Positions 1 to 8,893 of a DNA stretch of 64,000 nucleotides are shown here, in pieces (position 1 is the stretch's first letter; every line of letters begins with the position of its first letter). The position numbers and the translations under genes are program-made. This DNA is from Clostridia bacterium. GTDB lineage: Bacteria; Bacillota; Clostridia; Peptostreptococcales; Acidaminobacteraceae. The notes under the pieces are model-generated. The model saw only the letters and a program-made list of their open reading frames with translations. It did not search any database and was not told the DNA's origin. Location: assembly GCA_016937975.1 (NCBI GenBank), contig JAFGVN010000073.1, positions 27,171 to 91,170 of the forward strand, in the 5' to 3' direction.

Positions 1-1
1 G

Positions 2-685
2 AAGAACTTATCTTTTCAAGCACATCCAGGTGAAATCTTTGGTTTGCTAGGTCCCAATGGTGCTGGTAAGACAACAACATTAAGATGTATTTCCACATTG
101 ATTAAACCTACAGAAGGTCACGTTGAAGTCATGGGATTTGATAATCAACAGGCTTCTAGTGAAGTGAGAAGTAGAATTGCTTTTTTAACCAATGAACTTA
201 AATTAGATGAGCATTTCACTGCGAGTGATACGATTCAATACTTTGGTGAACTTCATAACATGTCACAAGAAGAGATTCATCAAAGAAGAGATGAATTATT
301 TGATTACTTTAAGATTTCAGAGTTTAAAAACAGAAAGATTGCAGAATTCTCAACAGGGATGAAGCAAAAGCTATCCATTGCTGTCAGCTTGATTCATGAT
401 CCTGAAGTGGTTATTTTTGACGAACCAACCAATGGTTTGGATATTATTACGGCACGTGCTGTAACAGATTATTTAAAGGAATTGAGAACACAAGGTAAAG
501 TGGTCATTGTATCAACCCATATCATGAATGTGGCATCAAAATTATGTGATAAAATTGGCATTATCCTAGATGGTGAAATGGTTTTGACAGGTACATTAAG
601 TGAGATTCTTGAAGAAACTAAAACAGATGAATTAGAAGATGCCTTTTTCAAATTGTATGCTGGTAAGGAGGGTTATCATGGATAA
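2..685 (+). CDS. natA: ABC transporter ATP-binding protein, NatA-like (5' end outside window)
   Basis: The reading frame is open from base 2, so the start lies upstream of the window; the TTG at 44 is an internal leucine codon just before the Walker A motif. Visible motifs are Walker A GPNGAGKTT, signature FSTGMKQKLS, Walker B VVIFDEPTNGLD and the switch histidine in VSTHIM. It is the cytoplasmic ATPase of an exporter whose permease follows and overlaps its end by 8 bases (678-685). Together they match the NatAB class described as Na+ efflux ABC systems. The ABC ATPase assignment is certain; the sodium substrate is inferred from the partner's family. Confidence 0.85.
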   Translation, partial: KNLSFQAHPGEIFGLLGPNGAGKTTTLRCISTLIKPTEGHVEVMGFDNQQASSEVRSRIAFLTNELKLDEHFTASDTIQYFGELHNMSQEEIHQRRDELFDYFKISEFKNRKIAEFSTGMKQKLSIAVSLIHDPEVVIFDEPTNGLDIITARAVTDYLKELRTQGKVVIVSTHIMNVASKLCDKIGIILDGEMVLTGTLSEILEETKTDELEDAFFKLYAGKEGYHG

Positions 686-1889
686 AAGATTATTGACGGT
701 AATCAAAAAAGAACTGAAAAGAATTTTTACAGATAGAAGATTAATTTTCACGACAATGATTCTTCCAGCAGTCAGTATTTTTGTGATGTACTCATTGATG
801 GGTAACATGATCGATACAAGAACCAGTGACGTGGAAGCGTATGTTGGTAATATGATCGTCGTGAATGCACCTGAAAGTTTTCTAAATTATGCAGAGGAAG
901 CAGCTTTTACAAATGTAATTCATATCAAAACTGGTTCAGCGAGTGAAATCAACGGATATAAAGATGAAATCATCAATGGTGATTTAGAACTGCTTATGAT
1001 TTTTGATGAGAATTTTGATAGCAAAGTTGAAAATTATGAACAACCCAATATTCAAAGATATTACAATGATGTAGAAGACTATTCATATGAAGCGAGATAT
1101 AAAATTGATAATTTTCTAACCACATATGAAGAAAATCTTCTAGGTGAGAGAATCGGAAGTCTTTCTGCTGTAAATGTATTTGATTTAAATCGCGGTGTTG
1201 AAATGGATGCCTTAAAGGACAATCAAAAGGCTGCAGGTAAAGGTCTGTCTATTTTGTTTCCAATGTTAATTGCAATTTTTTTGTTCAGTGGCGCAATGAG
1301 TGTAGGACCTGATATGATCGCTGGCGAAAAAGAACGTGGTACCATGGCAACACTTTTAGTGACACCTGTTAAAAGAGAAACCTTGGCAATGGGTAAAGTT
1401 ATTGCCCTTGCAGTAGTTGCTGTTGTCTCATCTCTTTCATCATTTATTGGTATCATTGCATCCATGCCTAGTGCAGGCAGTATGTTTGCAGAAGATGGTG
1501 TGAATATGGCAGCCTTGCAATTTGGTGTAAAAGAGTATGCATACTTGGCTTTGATTATGGTGACCTTAGTAAGTTTGTATGTATCTGTTGTATGTATGGT
1601 TTCAATCATGTCTAAATCCATAAAAGAAGCAAATACTTATATGGCACCCATTTATATGCTCGTAATGGTTTCTGGTTTCACAACGATGTTTGCAGATGGC
1701 TCAGTACCCATTTATCGCATGTTGATTCCGGTTTACGGTTCAGTGATTGCACTAAAAAATTTGTTTGCTTTTGAGTTAACCACAAAAATGGTATTATATA
1801 CTTGTGGATCATCCATATTCTTTGCTGCCTTAATGGTTTATGGCATCAAAATATTGTTTAATAATGAAAAGGTCATGTTTAGTAAGTAG
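678..1889 (+). CDS. natB: ABC-2 type transporter permease, NatB-like
   Basis: 403-residue membrane protein, partner of the preceding ATPase. Start at 678 is chosen because AAGGAGG sits just upstream; an earlier in-frame ATG at 639 lies inside the ATPase gene with no ribosome site. One transmembrane segment lies near residues 20-42, followed by a large extracytoplasmic domain (about 45-180), then five or six hydrophobic segments to the C terminus. This is the usual NatB/ABC-2 exporter layout, and the motif GEKERGTMATLLVTP is typical of the family. Sodium or small cation export is likely but not proven. Confidence 0.8.
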   Translation: MDKRLLTVIKKELKRIFTDRRLIFTTMILPAVSIFVMYSLMGNMIDTRTSDVEAYVGNMIVVNAPESFLNYAEEAAFTNVIHIKTGSASEINGYKDEIINGDLELLMIFDENFDSKVENYEQPNIQRYYNDVEDYSYEARYKIDNFLTTYEENLLGERIGSLSAVNVFDLNRGVEMDALKDNQKAAGKGLSILFPMLIAIFLFSGAMSVGPDMIAGEKERGTMATLLVTPVKRETLAMGKVIALAVVAVVSSLSSFIGIIASMPSAGSMFAEDGVNMAALQFGVKEYAYLALIMVTLVSLYVSVVCMVSIMSKSIKEANTYMAPIYMLVMVSGFTTMFADGSVPIYRMLIPVYGSVIALKNLFAFELTTKMVLYTCGSSIFFAALMVYGIKILFNNEKVMFSK

Positions 1890-1895
1890 GTAATT

Positions 1896-2492
1896 ATGCA
1901 GTGGTTTCAAGTGGCAACAAGTGTTTTTGAACGAGAAGATTTAAATATTTATGAGAAGTTGTGCTATATTTATCTGGCAAAGCATCTACAAACTTCAGAA
2001 GGCGAATTAACCATGTCAGGTTTGGCAAAGGAAATGGGTGTAGAAGAAATTGTTGCCCGTGGTGCTTTTCATGCTTTGGCAGCCAAGGAAATCATTCACT
2101 CAGAAAACCAAGTGAAACCTGGGACCATCATTAAGGCTGGAAGTGTTGAAAGCGAATCTGTCAAAGGACTTTCTTATGATGATAAGGTAAACCAGGTCTT
2201 TCAAATTGTAGATGAAAAAATAAGTGAGAAAGAAGCAAAGATTATTTTAAATTTTGCAGGCAATGATCTGGAAAAAATCAGAGAAAAGTATAAAATTGCA
2301 AAAGCTTCTCAATTCCAAGATAAAATAGAAGTTTTGATTCATGAATTGCAGAAGAAGACAACTTCAAAAATTATAAAAAAAGAGCAAGTTGAAGAGAAAA
2401 TTGAAACCTTTGAACTGACAGATCACCAAGAACATGAGACACAGGTAAATACATATAAAATCAATTTAATGAAAAAATATAAGAAAATTTAA
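1896..2492 (+). CDS. Winged-helix, DnaD-like protein
   Basis: 198 residues starting MQWFQV. The N-terminal 65 residues (pattern ATSVFEREDLNIYEKLCYIY) resemble the HTH_36-type winged helix found in replication-initiator and DnaD-like proteins. The C-terminal part is a lysine/glutamate-rich helical segment with weak resemblance to the DnaD C-terminal domain. It begins 6 bases after the natB stop, so it is probably cotranscribed. No function is assigned beyond probable DNA binding. Confidence 0.5.
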   Translation: MQWFQVATSVFEREDLNIYEKLCYIYLAKHLQTSEGELTMSGLAKEMGVEEIVARGAFHALAAKEIIHSENQVKPGTIIKAGSVESESVKGLSYDDKVNQVFQIVDEKISEKEAKIILNFAGNDLEKIREKYKIAKASQFQDKIEVLIHELQKKTTSKIIKKEQVEEKIETFELTDHQEHETQVNTYKINLMKKYKKI

Positions 2493-2500
2493 TTTGATAG

Positions 2501-2529
2501 TTGACTTTTGTCTCAGAACTATTTATACT
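2501..2529 (+). promoter_or_regulatory. Promoter of the SAM-riboswitch operon
   Basis: TTGACT at 2501-2506 and TATACT at 2524-2529 are separated by exactly 17 bases. Transcription would begin around 2536, just ahead of the S-box aptamer. Confidence 0.75.
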
Positions 2530-2550
2530 AAATTCAATAATTTAATAGAA

Positions 2551-2650
2551 CTTATCACGAGTGATGGAGGGACTGGCCCTATGAAATCCGGCAACCAGCA
2601 TGTTAATGCATGGTGCTAAATCCAGCGGTTTTACCGAAAGATGAGTGGGA
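2551..2650 (+). promoter_or_regulatory. SAM-I (S-box) riboswitch aptamer
   Basis: The core matches the S-box consensus closely: CTTATCACGAG, then GGAGGGACTGGCCC, ATGAAATCCGGCAACC, GGTGCTAAATCC and a closing GATGAG. All conserved S-box blocks are present in order. It is followed directly by a terminator, so SAM binding is expected to cause premature termination and limit methionine synthesis. The downstream genes (homocysteine formation and methionine synthase) fit this control. Confidence 0.95.
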
Positions 2651-2668
2651 ATCAATGCAAAATACATG

Positions 2669-2697
2669 TACTCTCCTTTCGGAGAGTATTTTTTTTA
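2669..2697 (+). terminator. Expression-platform terminator of the SAM riboswitch
   Basis: The 7-bp stem ACTCTCC/GGAGAGT with a four-base loop is followed by a run of T from 2689 to 2696. It sits about 20 bases after the aptamer and 105 bases before the first gene, as expected for a transcriptional OFF switch. Confidence 0.9.
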
Positions 2698-2801
2698 GAT
2701 TGGATATTTCCAAAGAGGTAAAAACATAACTGGATGAATTTTGATGGCGTGTAATAATTATTCATCAAGGGATTTGGAGAAGAGAAAATGATGGAGGAAA
2801 G

Positions 2802-3953
2802 ATGAAAACTTATTCTGAGATTAATGAAAAAATTAAGGCAGGCAAAGCTGTCGTTGTAACTGCTGAAGAAGTGGTTGAGATTGTAAAGAAAATAGGTAAG
2901 AAAAAGGCAGCAGAGCAAATTGATGTGGTGACAACAGCGACTTTTGGTCCAATGTGTTCATCAGGTGCATTTTTGAATTTTGGACATGCAAGTCCAGCCA
3001 TAAGAATGGAGTCTATTACCTTAAACGGTGTTCCAGCGTCTGGTGGCTTGGCTGCAGTGGATACTTATATCGGTGCAACAGAAGAATCTAAAGAAGAAGG
3101 CTATGAATATGGTGGTGCTCATGTCATCTGTGATTTAATTGCTGGTAAAACCATTAAATTAAAAGCTACAGGTAAAGGTACGGATTGCTATCCAAGAAAA
3201 GAAGTTGAACGTGAATTAACATTGGAAGATCTGAATGAAGCCTATATATACAATCCTAGAAACTGTTATCAAAATTATGCAGCAGCCTGTAATATGTCAA
3301 ATAGAACGCTATACACATACATGGGACCACTTTTACCTAATTTATCGACAGTGACATACTCCACCTCAGGCACCCTAAGTCCACTTTTAAATGATCCATA
3401 TTACAAAACGATTGGTGTAGGCACAAAAATCTTTTTAGCTGGTGCAGAAGGTTTCGTTGCTTGGAGAGGAACGCAATTCAACTCAGGTGCACAAAGAGAT
3501 GAAAATGGCATTCCTTTAGGCACAGGCGGGACTTTGGCACTAATAGGCGATATGAAACAGATGGATCCAAATTTTATTGCTCCAGCCGTTTATGAAAAAT
3601 ATGGGACATCCTTGTTTGTAGGTGTAGGGATTCCAATTCCAATATTAAATGAAGAAATGATTGATCATGTTTCCGTTGGTAATGATCAAATTTATACCAA
3701 TATTTTGGATTATAGTGTAAGTGATGGTCCTAAACCTGTTGTAAAACGTGTCAGTTATGCAGAATTGCAATCAGGCTCAGTGGAAATTAATAATAAAGTT
3801 GTACGCACAGCACCACTGGCAAGCTTGAAAAAAGCAAGAGAAATTGCCAATATTTTAAAAGATAAAATTGAAAAAGGTGAATTTACAATCACTGAACCCG
3901 TACAATTTTTTGATACAACGAGTATTACAAAACCGATGAAGAAAGAGGACTAA
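2802..3953 (+). CDS. DUF39 (COG1900) homocysteine biosynthesis protein
   Basis: 383 residues, start preceded by GGAGGA. The sequence has the hallmarks of the DUF39/HcyS family (for example TFGPMCSSGAFLNFGH and GGTLALIGDMKQMDP), with the conserved cysteine near residue 51. In Methanosarcina (MA1821) and Desulfovibrio this family was shown genetically to be needed to convert aspartate semialdehyde and sulfide to homocysteine. It lacks the C-terminal CBS domains of some homologues; redox or cluster function is supplied by the ferredoxin encoded 2 bases downstream. Control by a SAM riboswitch independently supports a methionine-pathway role. Confidence 0.88.
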   Translation: MKTYSEINEKIKAGKAVVVTAEEVVEIVKKIGKKKAAEQIDVVTTATFGPMCSSGAFLNFGHASPAIRMESITLNGVPASGGLAAVDTYIGATEESKEEGYEYGGAHVICDLIAGKTIKLKATGKGTDCYPRKEVERELTLEDLNEAYIYNPRNCYQNYAAACNMSNRTLYTYMGPLLPNLSTVTYSTSGTLSPLLNDPYYKTIGVGTKIFLAGAEGFVAWRGTQFNSGAQRDENGIPLGTGGTLALIGDMKQMDPNFIAPAVYEKYGTSLFVGVGIPIPILNEEMIDHVSVGNDQIYTNILDYSVSDGPKPVVKRVSYAELQSGSVEINNKVVRTAPLASLKKAREIANILKDKIEKGEFTITEPVQFFDTTSITKPMKKED

Positions 3954-3955
3954 TC

Positions 3956-4363
3956 ATGCGAACTAAAATGATTTTAAAATTCCCTAAGGCCGTTACCAAT
4001 GAACCCATTACCTATGAATTAATCAAAAAATATGATTTAAGAATAAATATTTTAAAAGCGGATATTAACTTTAAACTGGAAGGGCATCTTATTTTTGATG
4101 TAGATGGCAACTCTAAGGATATAGCAGGTGCGCTGGAGTATTTGGAGAATCTTGGGGTAGAAGCGGATTTGATTACAAGTACCATTAACATAGATTCAAA
4201 CAAATGTGTTTCCTGTGGTTTATGCACAAGTGCCTGTGCTGTAAAAGCATTACACCTCAATCGTGAAGACTGGTCATTAAATTATACGGAATTAAAGTGT
4301 GTGGGATGTAATTTGTGTATTTCTACTTGTCCGACAAGAGCAATTACAAATACAGTGTGGTGA
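3956..4363 (+). CDS. NIL-domain ferredoxin, partner of the DUF39 protein
   Basis: 135 residues. An N-terminal NIL domain (about 1-75, the ligand-binding fold also found in methionine transporter ATPases) is followed by two [4Fe-4S] motifs, CVSCGLCTSACA near 81-92 and CVGCNLCISTCP near 113-124. It corresponds to MA1822 of Methanosarcina, which is encoded beside the DUF39 protein and needed for homocysteine synthesis. The gene lies 2 bases after the DUF39 gene with ribosome site AGAGGA, so the two are translated together. It is a cytoplasmic electron carrier or cluster donor. Confidence 0.88.
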   Translation: MRTKMILKFPKAVTNEPITYELIKKYDLRINILKADINFKLEGHLIFDVDGNSKDIAGALEYLENLGVEADLITSTINIDSNKCVSCGLCTSACAVKALHLNREDWSLNYTELKCVGCNLCISTCPTRAITNTVW

Positions 4364-4367
4364 TGAT

Positions 4368-5087
4368 ATGTATCAAGAAAGAATATACAGGGAACGCATT
4401 CGTTCAGAAAAATTATACAGAGAAACTATAGTGGTGGATGAAACCGATTTATTGGTGGTCACCTCTCATCCTTTTGTGGAAAAGGATTTGGTTGAAAAAT
4501 ATAGACGAATTATCTCAGACTACATTGTAAGGAGACCTGAATTTACAGGACTCGTACCCATCCAGCAAGATGAGTTTGCACCTGGTATTATTCAGCATAT
4601 GATTGAAGCTTCTTCAAAGGCGGGGGTTGGACCAATGGCAACTGTCGCTGGCGCCATTAGTCATTATGTTGGTCAATCTATTGATTACAATCAAGAAATT
4701 ATGATTGAAAACGGTGGAGACATCTATTTGAAATCCTATGAGGATAAAGTCATTGGCATTTATGCAGGAGATTCTCTTTTCTCCAATCGGGTTGGTGTGA
4801 AAGTTAAAAGTGAAGACACCCCTATTGGTATTTGCACTTCAGCTGGTAAAGTGGGACACTCTTTGAGTTTTGGCAATACCGATGCTGTTATGGTCATATC
4901 TGAGGATACTTTACTTGCCGATGCCATGGCAACCAGTATAGGGAACCTTGTTAAAACAAAAGGAGATATCAAAGCCGGTTTAGAATTTGGTAAAAGTGTT
5001 TTGGGGGTTGTTGGCATTGTCATTATCATTGATGATGAACTAGGGGCTTATGGAGATTTGGAATTGGTACAAGTCGATGAAGGATGA
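4368..5087 (+). CDS. UPF0280 family protein (COG2122), sulfide assimilation accessory
   Basis: 239 residues. The start at 4368 (MYQERIYRE) lies 4 bases after the ferredoxin stop and matches the family's N terminus; an upstream in-frame ATG at 4299 would lie inside the ferredoxin gene. Family signatures include GVGPMATVAGAISH and ENGGDIYL. UPF0280 is distantly related to ApbE. Its Methanosarcina member MA1715 has been linked to efficient sulfide assimilation, and in Desulfovibrio the family is genetically linked to homocysteine formation. Its position in this operon is the same logic. Confidence 0.8.
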   Translation: MYQERIYRERIRSEKLYRETIVVDETDLLVVTSHPFVEKDLVEKYRRIISDYIVRRPEFTGLVPIQQDEFAPGIIQHMIEASSKAGVGPMATVAGAISHYVGQSIDYNQEIMIENGGDIYLKSYEDKVIGIYAGDSLFSNRVGVKVKSEDTPIGICTSAGKVGHSLSFGNTDAVMVISEDTLLADAMATSIGNLVKTKGDIKAGLEFGKSVLGVVGIVIIIDDELGAYGDLELVQVDEG

Positions 5088-5697
5088 TGTTTATAGATAT
5101 CTGAAAATGCAACCTGGAGTTGATGAAGATATTGATAAAAAAATTGAGATTTTATTGACTAAAACTGATCCTGGAAGGACCACCTACAAGGTTTTTGATT
5201 TGATTCAGGATCCCTTAGGCATAAAAGACTTTGAACCCTTTGAAAGTGAATCCTTAAAGCCTATTTTGAAATATGCGGATCGCATTATTTTGTTTGCAGC
5301 GACTTTAGGTGTTGAGTTTGACAGAAAAGTAAAGCAATTGCAATATCATAATCAACTGGAGATGATGCTTTTGGATGCTGTAGGTAGTGCTAAGGTTGAA
5401 GCCTTAGTCGATGAAATGTGCGAAAAAATAAAAACAACTTTAGGGGGTTACCAGACACCAAGATTCAGTCCTGGTTATGGAGATTTTGATTTGGCTTTTC
5501 AAGAAAAGCTTTTGAGATTAATAGATGGTCATAAAATCGGACTGACAGTAACCAACAGTTTTTTGTTGTCACCTTCTAAATCCATAACAGGGGTAATTGG
5601 TTTTAGTTTAAAGCCCATGGATGTAAAATACAATATTTGTGATGATTGTCTAAGACGTACCACCTGTGACAAAACCATTTGTAGGAGAGTAAAATGA
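5077..5697 (+). CDS. Methionine synthase reactivation (B12-dependent activation) domain protein
   Basis: 206 residues with features of the stand-alone methionine synthase activation-domain family: YKVFDL near residue 30, a central helical region, SPGYGDFDLAFQ and a C-terminal cysteine pattern CDDCLRRTTCDKTICRR. It overlaps the UPF0280 gene. The start is uncertain: ATG 5077 gives the family-typical MKDDVYRYLK, whereas ATG 5050 is preceded by a better AGGGG. The MetH downstream lacks its own activation domain, so this protein probably holds the cobalamin during reductive methylation with SAM. Confidence 0.8.
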   Translation: MKDDVYRYLKMQPGVDEDIDKKIEILLTKTDPGRTTYKVFDLIQDPLGIKDFEPFESESLKPILKYADRIILFAATLGVEFDRKVKQLQYHNQLEMMLLDAVGSAKVEALVDEMCEKIKTTLGGYQTPRFSPGYGDFDLAFQEKLLRLIDGHKIGLTVTNSFLLSPSKSITGVIGFSLKPMDVKYNICDDCLRRTTCDKTICRRVK

Positions 5698-8027
5698 ATT
5701 TTCGAACATATTTAAAAAACCATGTTGTTTTATTGGATGGTGCAATGGGCACTCAAATTCAAAAGCAAGGCTTACCTTTAGGTGCAATACCTGAATCCAT
5801 TCAATTGTTACAACCGGATCGATTAATCCAGATTCATAAGGATTATGTTGCTTCAGGTTCTAAAGTGGTTTCAACCAATACTTTTGGTGCAAGTCCATAT
5901 AAACTAAAAAATAAGCAGGATGTGAAAGAGACGATTGAAAAGGCCATTGCATGTGCAAGAGAAACCGGTGCTTATGTGGCATTAGATTTAGGTCCGACAG
6001 GTCAGATGATGGAACCTATTGGTCCTTTGACATTTGACGAAGCTTATGAAAGCTATAAAACTCAAGTATTATGTGGATTAGATGCAGATCTGGTTTTAAT
6101 TGAAACCATGTCCGATTTGAATGAAGTAAGAGCTGCCGTATTGGCGGTTAAAGAAAATTCAGATTTACCGGTGATTGTTTCGATGACTTTCCAAGAAGAT
6201 GGAAGAACCTTAACTGGTGTTACGGCAGAGAGCTATGTCTTGACCATGGAAGGTTTAGGCGTTGATGGACTCGGTGTCAATTGTTCTTTGGGACCAGACG
6301 CCCTCATGCCAATTGTAAAAGAAATAACGGACTTGGCTAGTGTACCAGTGATTGTTCAAGCGAATGCAGGTTTACCTGAAGTCATTAATGGAGAAACAGT
6401 TTTTCAAGTATCACCGACACTCTATAGCCAATATGCAAAAGCCTTTGTAGATATGGGTGTGCGTATCATTGGAGGCTGTTGTGGTACCGGACCTGAGCAC
6501 ATTAAGGCGATTTGTGAAGTCATCAATGAGTCCTATCAGGAGTTCACCTTAAAAGAACCAACCTTAAAAGTATGTTCACAACGAAAAACTGTTGATTTCA
6601 ACGATTTTGTAATCATTGGTGAACGTATTAATCCTACAGGTAATAAGAAGTTAAAGGCAAGTTTGAGAGCGGGTGATTTAAATGCTTGCATCAAAGAAGG
6701 CATTATCCAGGGTGATCATGGCATTCATGTTTTGGATGTGAATGTAGGGTTGCCGGATATTGACGAATTGGATGTTATGATTCATCTTGTTGATACCTTA
6801 AGCCATGTTGTTGATGTTCCTTTGCAAATTGACTCCTCAAAGTCAAAAGTACTAGAAGCAGGCTTGAGAAGATTTCCTGGCATTGGGATTATAAATTCTG
6901 TTAATGGCAAAGAGAAATCAATGGAGAAAATTTTTCCAATTGCAAAAAAATATGGTGCCTTTGTGATTTGTTTGACCATGGATGAAGAAGGTATTCCTCA
7001 TACCTATGAAAAACGTGTGGAAATCGCCGAGAAAATTATTAGCTCTGCTGAATCCTATGGGATTTCAAGAGAAAAGTTAATTATCGATACTTTGGTATTA
7101 ACGGTCTCTGCACAACAGAAAGAGGTCATGGATACCATTAAAGCCATAGAAAGAATCCATGAACTCGGTTTAAAAACAACCTTGGGTATCTCCAATGTCT
7201 CTTATGGCATGCCTAACCGAAAATTGCTGACACGTACGTTTATGACATTAGCCCGTGCAGCAGGTTTATCTTCTGCTATTATGGATCCATTGGATGAGGA
7301 TTTAAAAAATACCATTTTAGCGACAGATGTTTTATTAAATCTAGATCCACAAGGTGAAAGGTATATTCATTTTGTTACTGAACAGGAAACTCAAATAGAA
7401 AAAACGGAAGTCTCTTTATATGATATGGTTCTTAAAGGGTTTAAGGATCAAGTAAAAGCATGGACAATTGAACAGTTAAATCATTTGGAACCCTTAAAAT
7501 TAGTCGATGAATTTTTGATTCCCACTTTAGACGAAATTGGATTGAAGTTTGAGCAAAAAATATTGTTTTTACCTCAACTGATTCGAGCAGCAGAAACCAT
7601 AGGTGTTGCATTTGATGTGATTAAGTCCCAGTTGGAAAGTGATACGGTTTCTAATAGAGGATCGATTATTATGGCAACGGTTAAAGGCGATGTCCATGAT
7701 ATTGGTAAAAATCTCGTTAAAATTCTTCTTGAAAACTACGGCTTTAATGTCATTGATTTGGGCAAGGATGTGGAACCGGAAAAAATTGTCGAAAGTGCCA
7801 TTAAGCATCATGTAAAGCTTGTTGGCTTAAGCGCCTTGATGACCACAACTGTTGTGAGTATGGAAGAAACGATTCAACTGCTTAAAGAAAAGGACCCTTC
7901 AATTCAAGTTTTTGTTGGTGGTGCAGTTTTAACAGAGTCATATTCAAAAAAAATAAAAGCAGATTATTATTGTAAAGATGCCAAAGCGTCTGTAGAGGTT
8001 GCGAAACGTATATTTGACCAAAAATAA
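5694..8027 (+). CDS. metH: Cobalamin-dependent methionine synthase, short form
   Basis: 777 residues, against about 1230 for the E. coli enzyme. Domains in order: homocysteine-binding barrel (about 1-290) with zinc ligands in GVNCSLGP and GGCCGTGPEH; methyltetrahydrofolate-binding barrel (about 305-560, starting VIIGERINPTGNK); helical cap (about 570-650); and Rossmann cobalamin domain with the cobalt-ligand motif DVHDIGKN near residue 663. The SAM-binding activation domain is missing and is encoded by the preceding gene, whose stop overlaps this start by four bases (ATGA). It methylates homocysteine, closing the pathway begun by the first three genes of the operon. Confidence 0.95.
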   Translation: MNFRTYLKNHVVLLDGAMGTQIQKQGLPLGAIPESIQLLQPDRLIQIHKDYVASGSKVVSTNTFGASPYKLKNKQDVKETIEKAIACARETGAYVALDLGPTGQMMEPIGPLTFDEAYESYKTQVLCGLDADLVLIETMSDLNEVRAAVLAVKENSDLPVIVSMTFQEDGRTLTGVTAESYVLTMEGLGVDGLGVNCSLGPDALMPIVKEITDLASVPVIVQANAGLPEVINGETVFQVSPTLYSQYAKAFVDMGVRIIGGCCGTGPEHIKAICEVINESYQEFTLKEPTLKVCSQRKTVDFNDFVIIGERINPTGNKKLKASLRAGDLNACIKEGIIQGDHGIHVLDVNVGLPDIDELDVMIHLVDTLSHVVDVPLQIDSSKSKVLEAGLRRFPGIGIINSVNGKEKSMEKIFPIAKKYGAFVICLTMDEEGIPHTYEKRVEIAEKIISSAESYGISREKLIIDTLVLTVSAQQKEVMDTIKAIERIHELGLKTTLGISNVSYGMPNRKLLTRTFMTLARAAGLSSAIMDPLDEDLKNTILATDVLLNLDPQGERYIHFVTEQETQIEKTEVSLYDMVLKGFKDQVKAWTIEQLNHLEPLKLVDEFLIPTLDEIGLKFEQKILFLPQLIRAAETIGVAFDVIKSQLESDTVSNRGSIIMATVKGDVHDIGKNLVKILLENYGFNVIDLGKDVEPEKIVESAIKHHVKLVGLSALMTTTVVSMEETIQLLKEKDPSIQVFVGGAVLTESYSKKIKADYYCKDAKASVEVAKRIFDQK

Positions 8028-8114
8028 GGGGAAATACTCTCTTATATGGCTAAATACATCCTTCTCTTTTAAATATAAATTTTTCATTGTATAATGAAAT
8101 AAAGAGGCGATGAT

Positions 8115-8756
8115 ATGTTTAAATGGTTTAGTGTAAAACAAAGGATAGAGTTGCATATTGATACAGATAAAGGTATCTTAAATTTGTCAACTCATATTGA
8201 ACACATTACGAGTGAGGGTGAAATCATAGTAGCAGCACCTTTTTACAAAGGACAGTTGTACCCGTTCTTAGCAAGAGAACATGTAGAATTGTTCACTATA
8301 GTAGAAAGTGTTGGTATTATTAGTTGCGATGTTATTGTTGCAAAAAGACTTAAAAATGGTAATATTGCTTTGTTGTTACTGGAAAGAATTTCTGATATCA
8401 GAAAAACTCAACGTAGACGTCATTATCGCTTGCCAACTTTATTAGATGCGGAATTGGAAACAACAGATCGAACTGATTTTCAAATGTTTCATGCTGTAAC
8501 AAGAGACATTAGTGCAGGTGGTGTAAGATGTATTACACCAGAGAAATTATTTGAAAAAGAACATGTGAAGTTAAAAGTTGATTTAAATGGTGAAGTCTTG
8601 AATTTACATTCAAGCGTACTTGAGAGTGTATCTTTGAAAGCCGATCAGATGCGTTTTGAAACGCGCTTCATGTTTGATGATTTAGGCATGGAGGATGAGA
8701 GAGTTATTGTAGCATATATTTTTGATGAACAACGGAAAAGAAGACGTAGAATTTAA
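8115..8756 (+). CDS. PilZ domain c-di-GMP receptor, YcgR-like
   Basis: 213 residues: N-terminal YcgR-like flagellar brake fold (about 1-95) followed by a PilZ domain. The c-di-GMP-binding residues are present: an RxxxR within QRRRHYRLP near 103 and DISAGG near 138. Such proteins slow flagellar rotation or act on the cell surface when c-di-GMP rises. The window encodes two GGDEF proteins that could supply the ligand and a flagellin gene. It is transcribed alone: ATG 8115 follows AGAGGCGATGAT, a TATAAT lies at 8090-8095, and a terminator follows. Confidence 0.85.
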   Translation: MFKWFSVKQRIELHIDTDKGILNLSTHIEHITSEGEIIVAAPFYKGQLYPFLAREHVELFTIVESVGIISCDVIVAKRLKNGNIALLLLERISDIRKTQRRRHYRLPTLLDAELETTDRTDFQMFHAVTRDISAGGVRCITPEKLFEKEHVKLKVDLNGEVLNLHSSVLESVSLKADQMRFETRFMFDDLGMEDERVIVAYIFDEQRKRRRRI

Positions 8757-8783
8757 CATCCAGTTTACTGGATGTTTTTTTTT
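8755..8783 (+). terminator. Terminator after the PilZ gene
   Basis: A 9-bp perfect stem AACATCCAG/CTGGATGTT with loop TTTA is followed by nine T residues (8775-8783). The stem begins inside the PilZ stop codon. Confidence 0.9.
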
Positions 8784-8893
8784 GGATATTTATCGATGTT
8801 AATGACAAGGATATCCTTAAGGAAGTTGAATGGAAAGAACGTTTTTTTTTTGCATAATATAAGGTACAATAAAATAAAGAAAGTAGGCAGATT

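Noticed and set aside
4368..5087. ApbE flavin transferase
   Set aside because: The protein is related in fold, but the signatures are those of UPF0280, and the operon context fits homocysteine synthesis rather than flavinylation.
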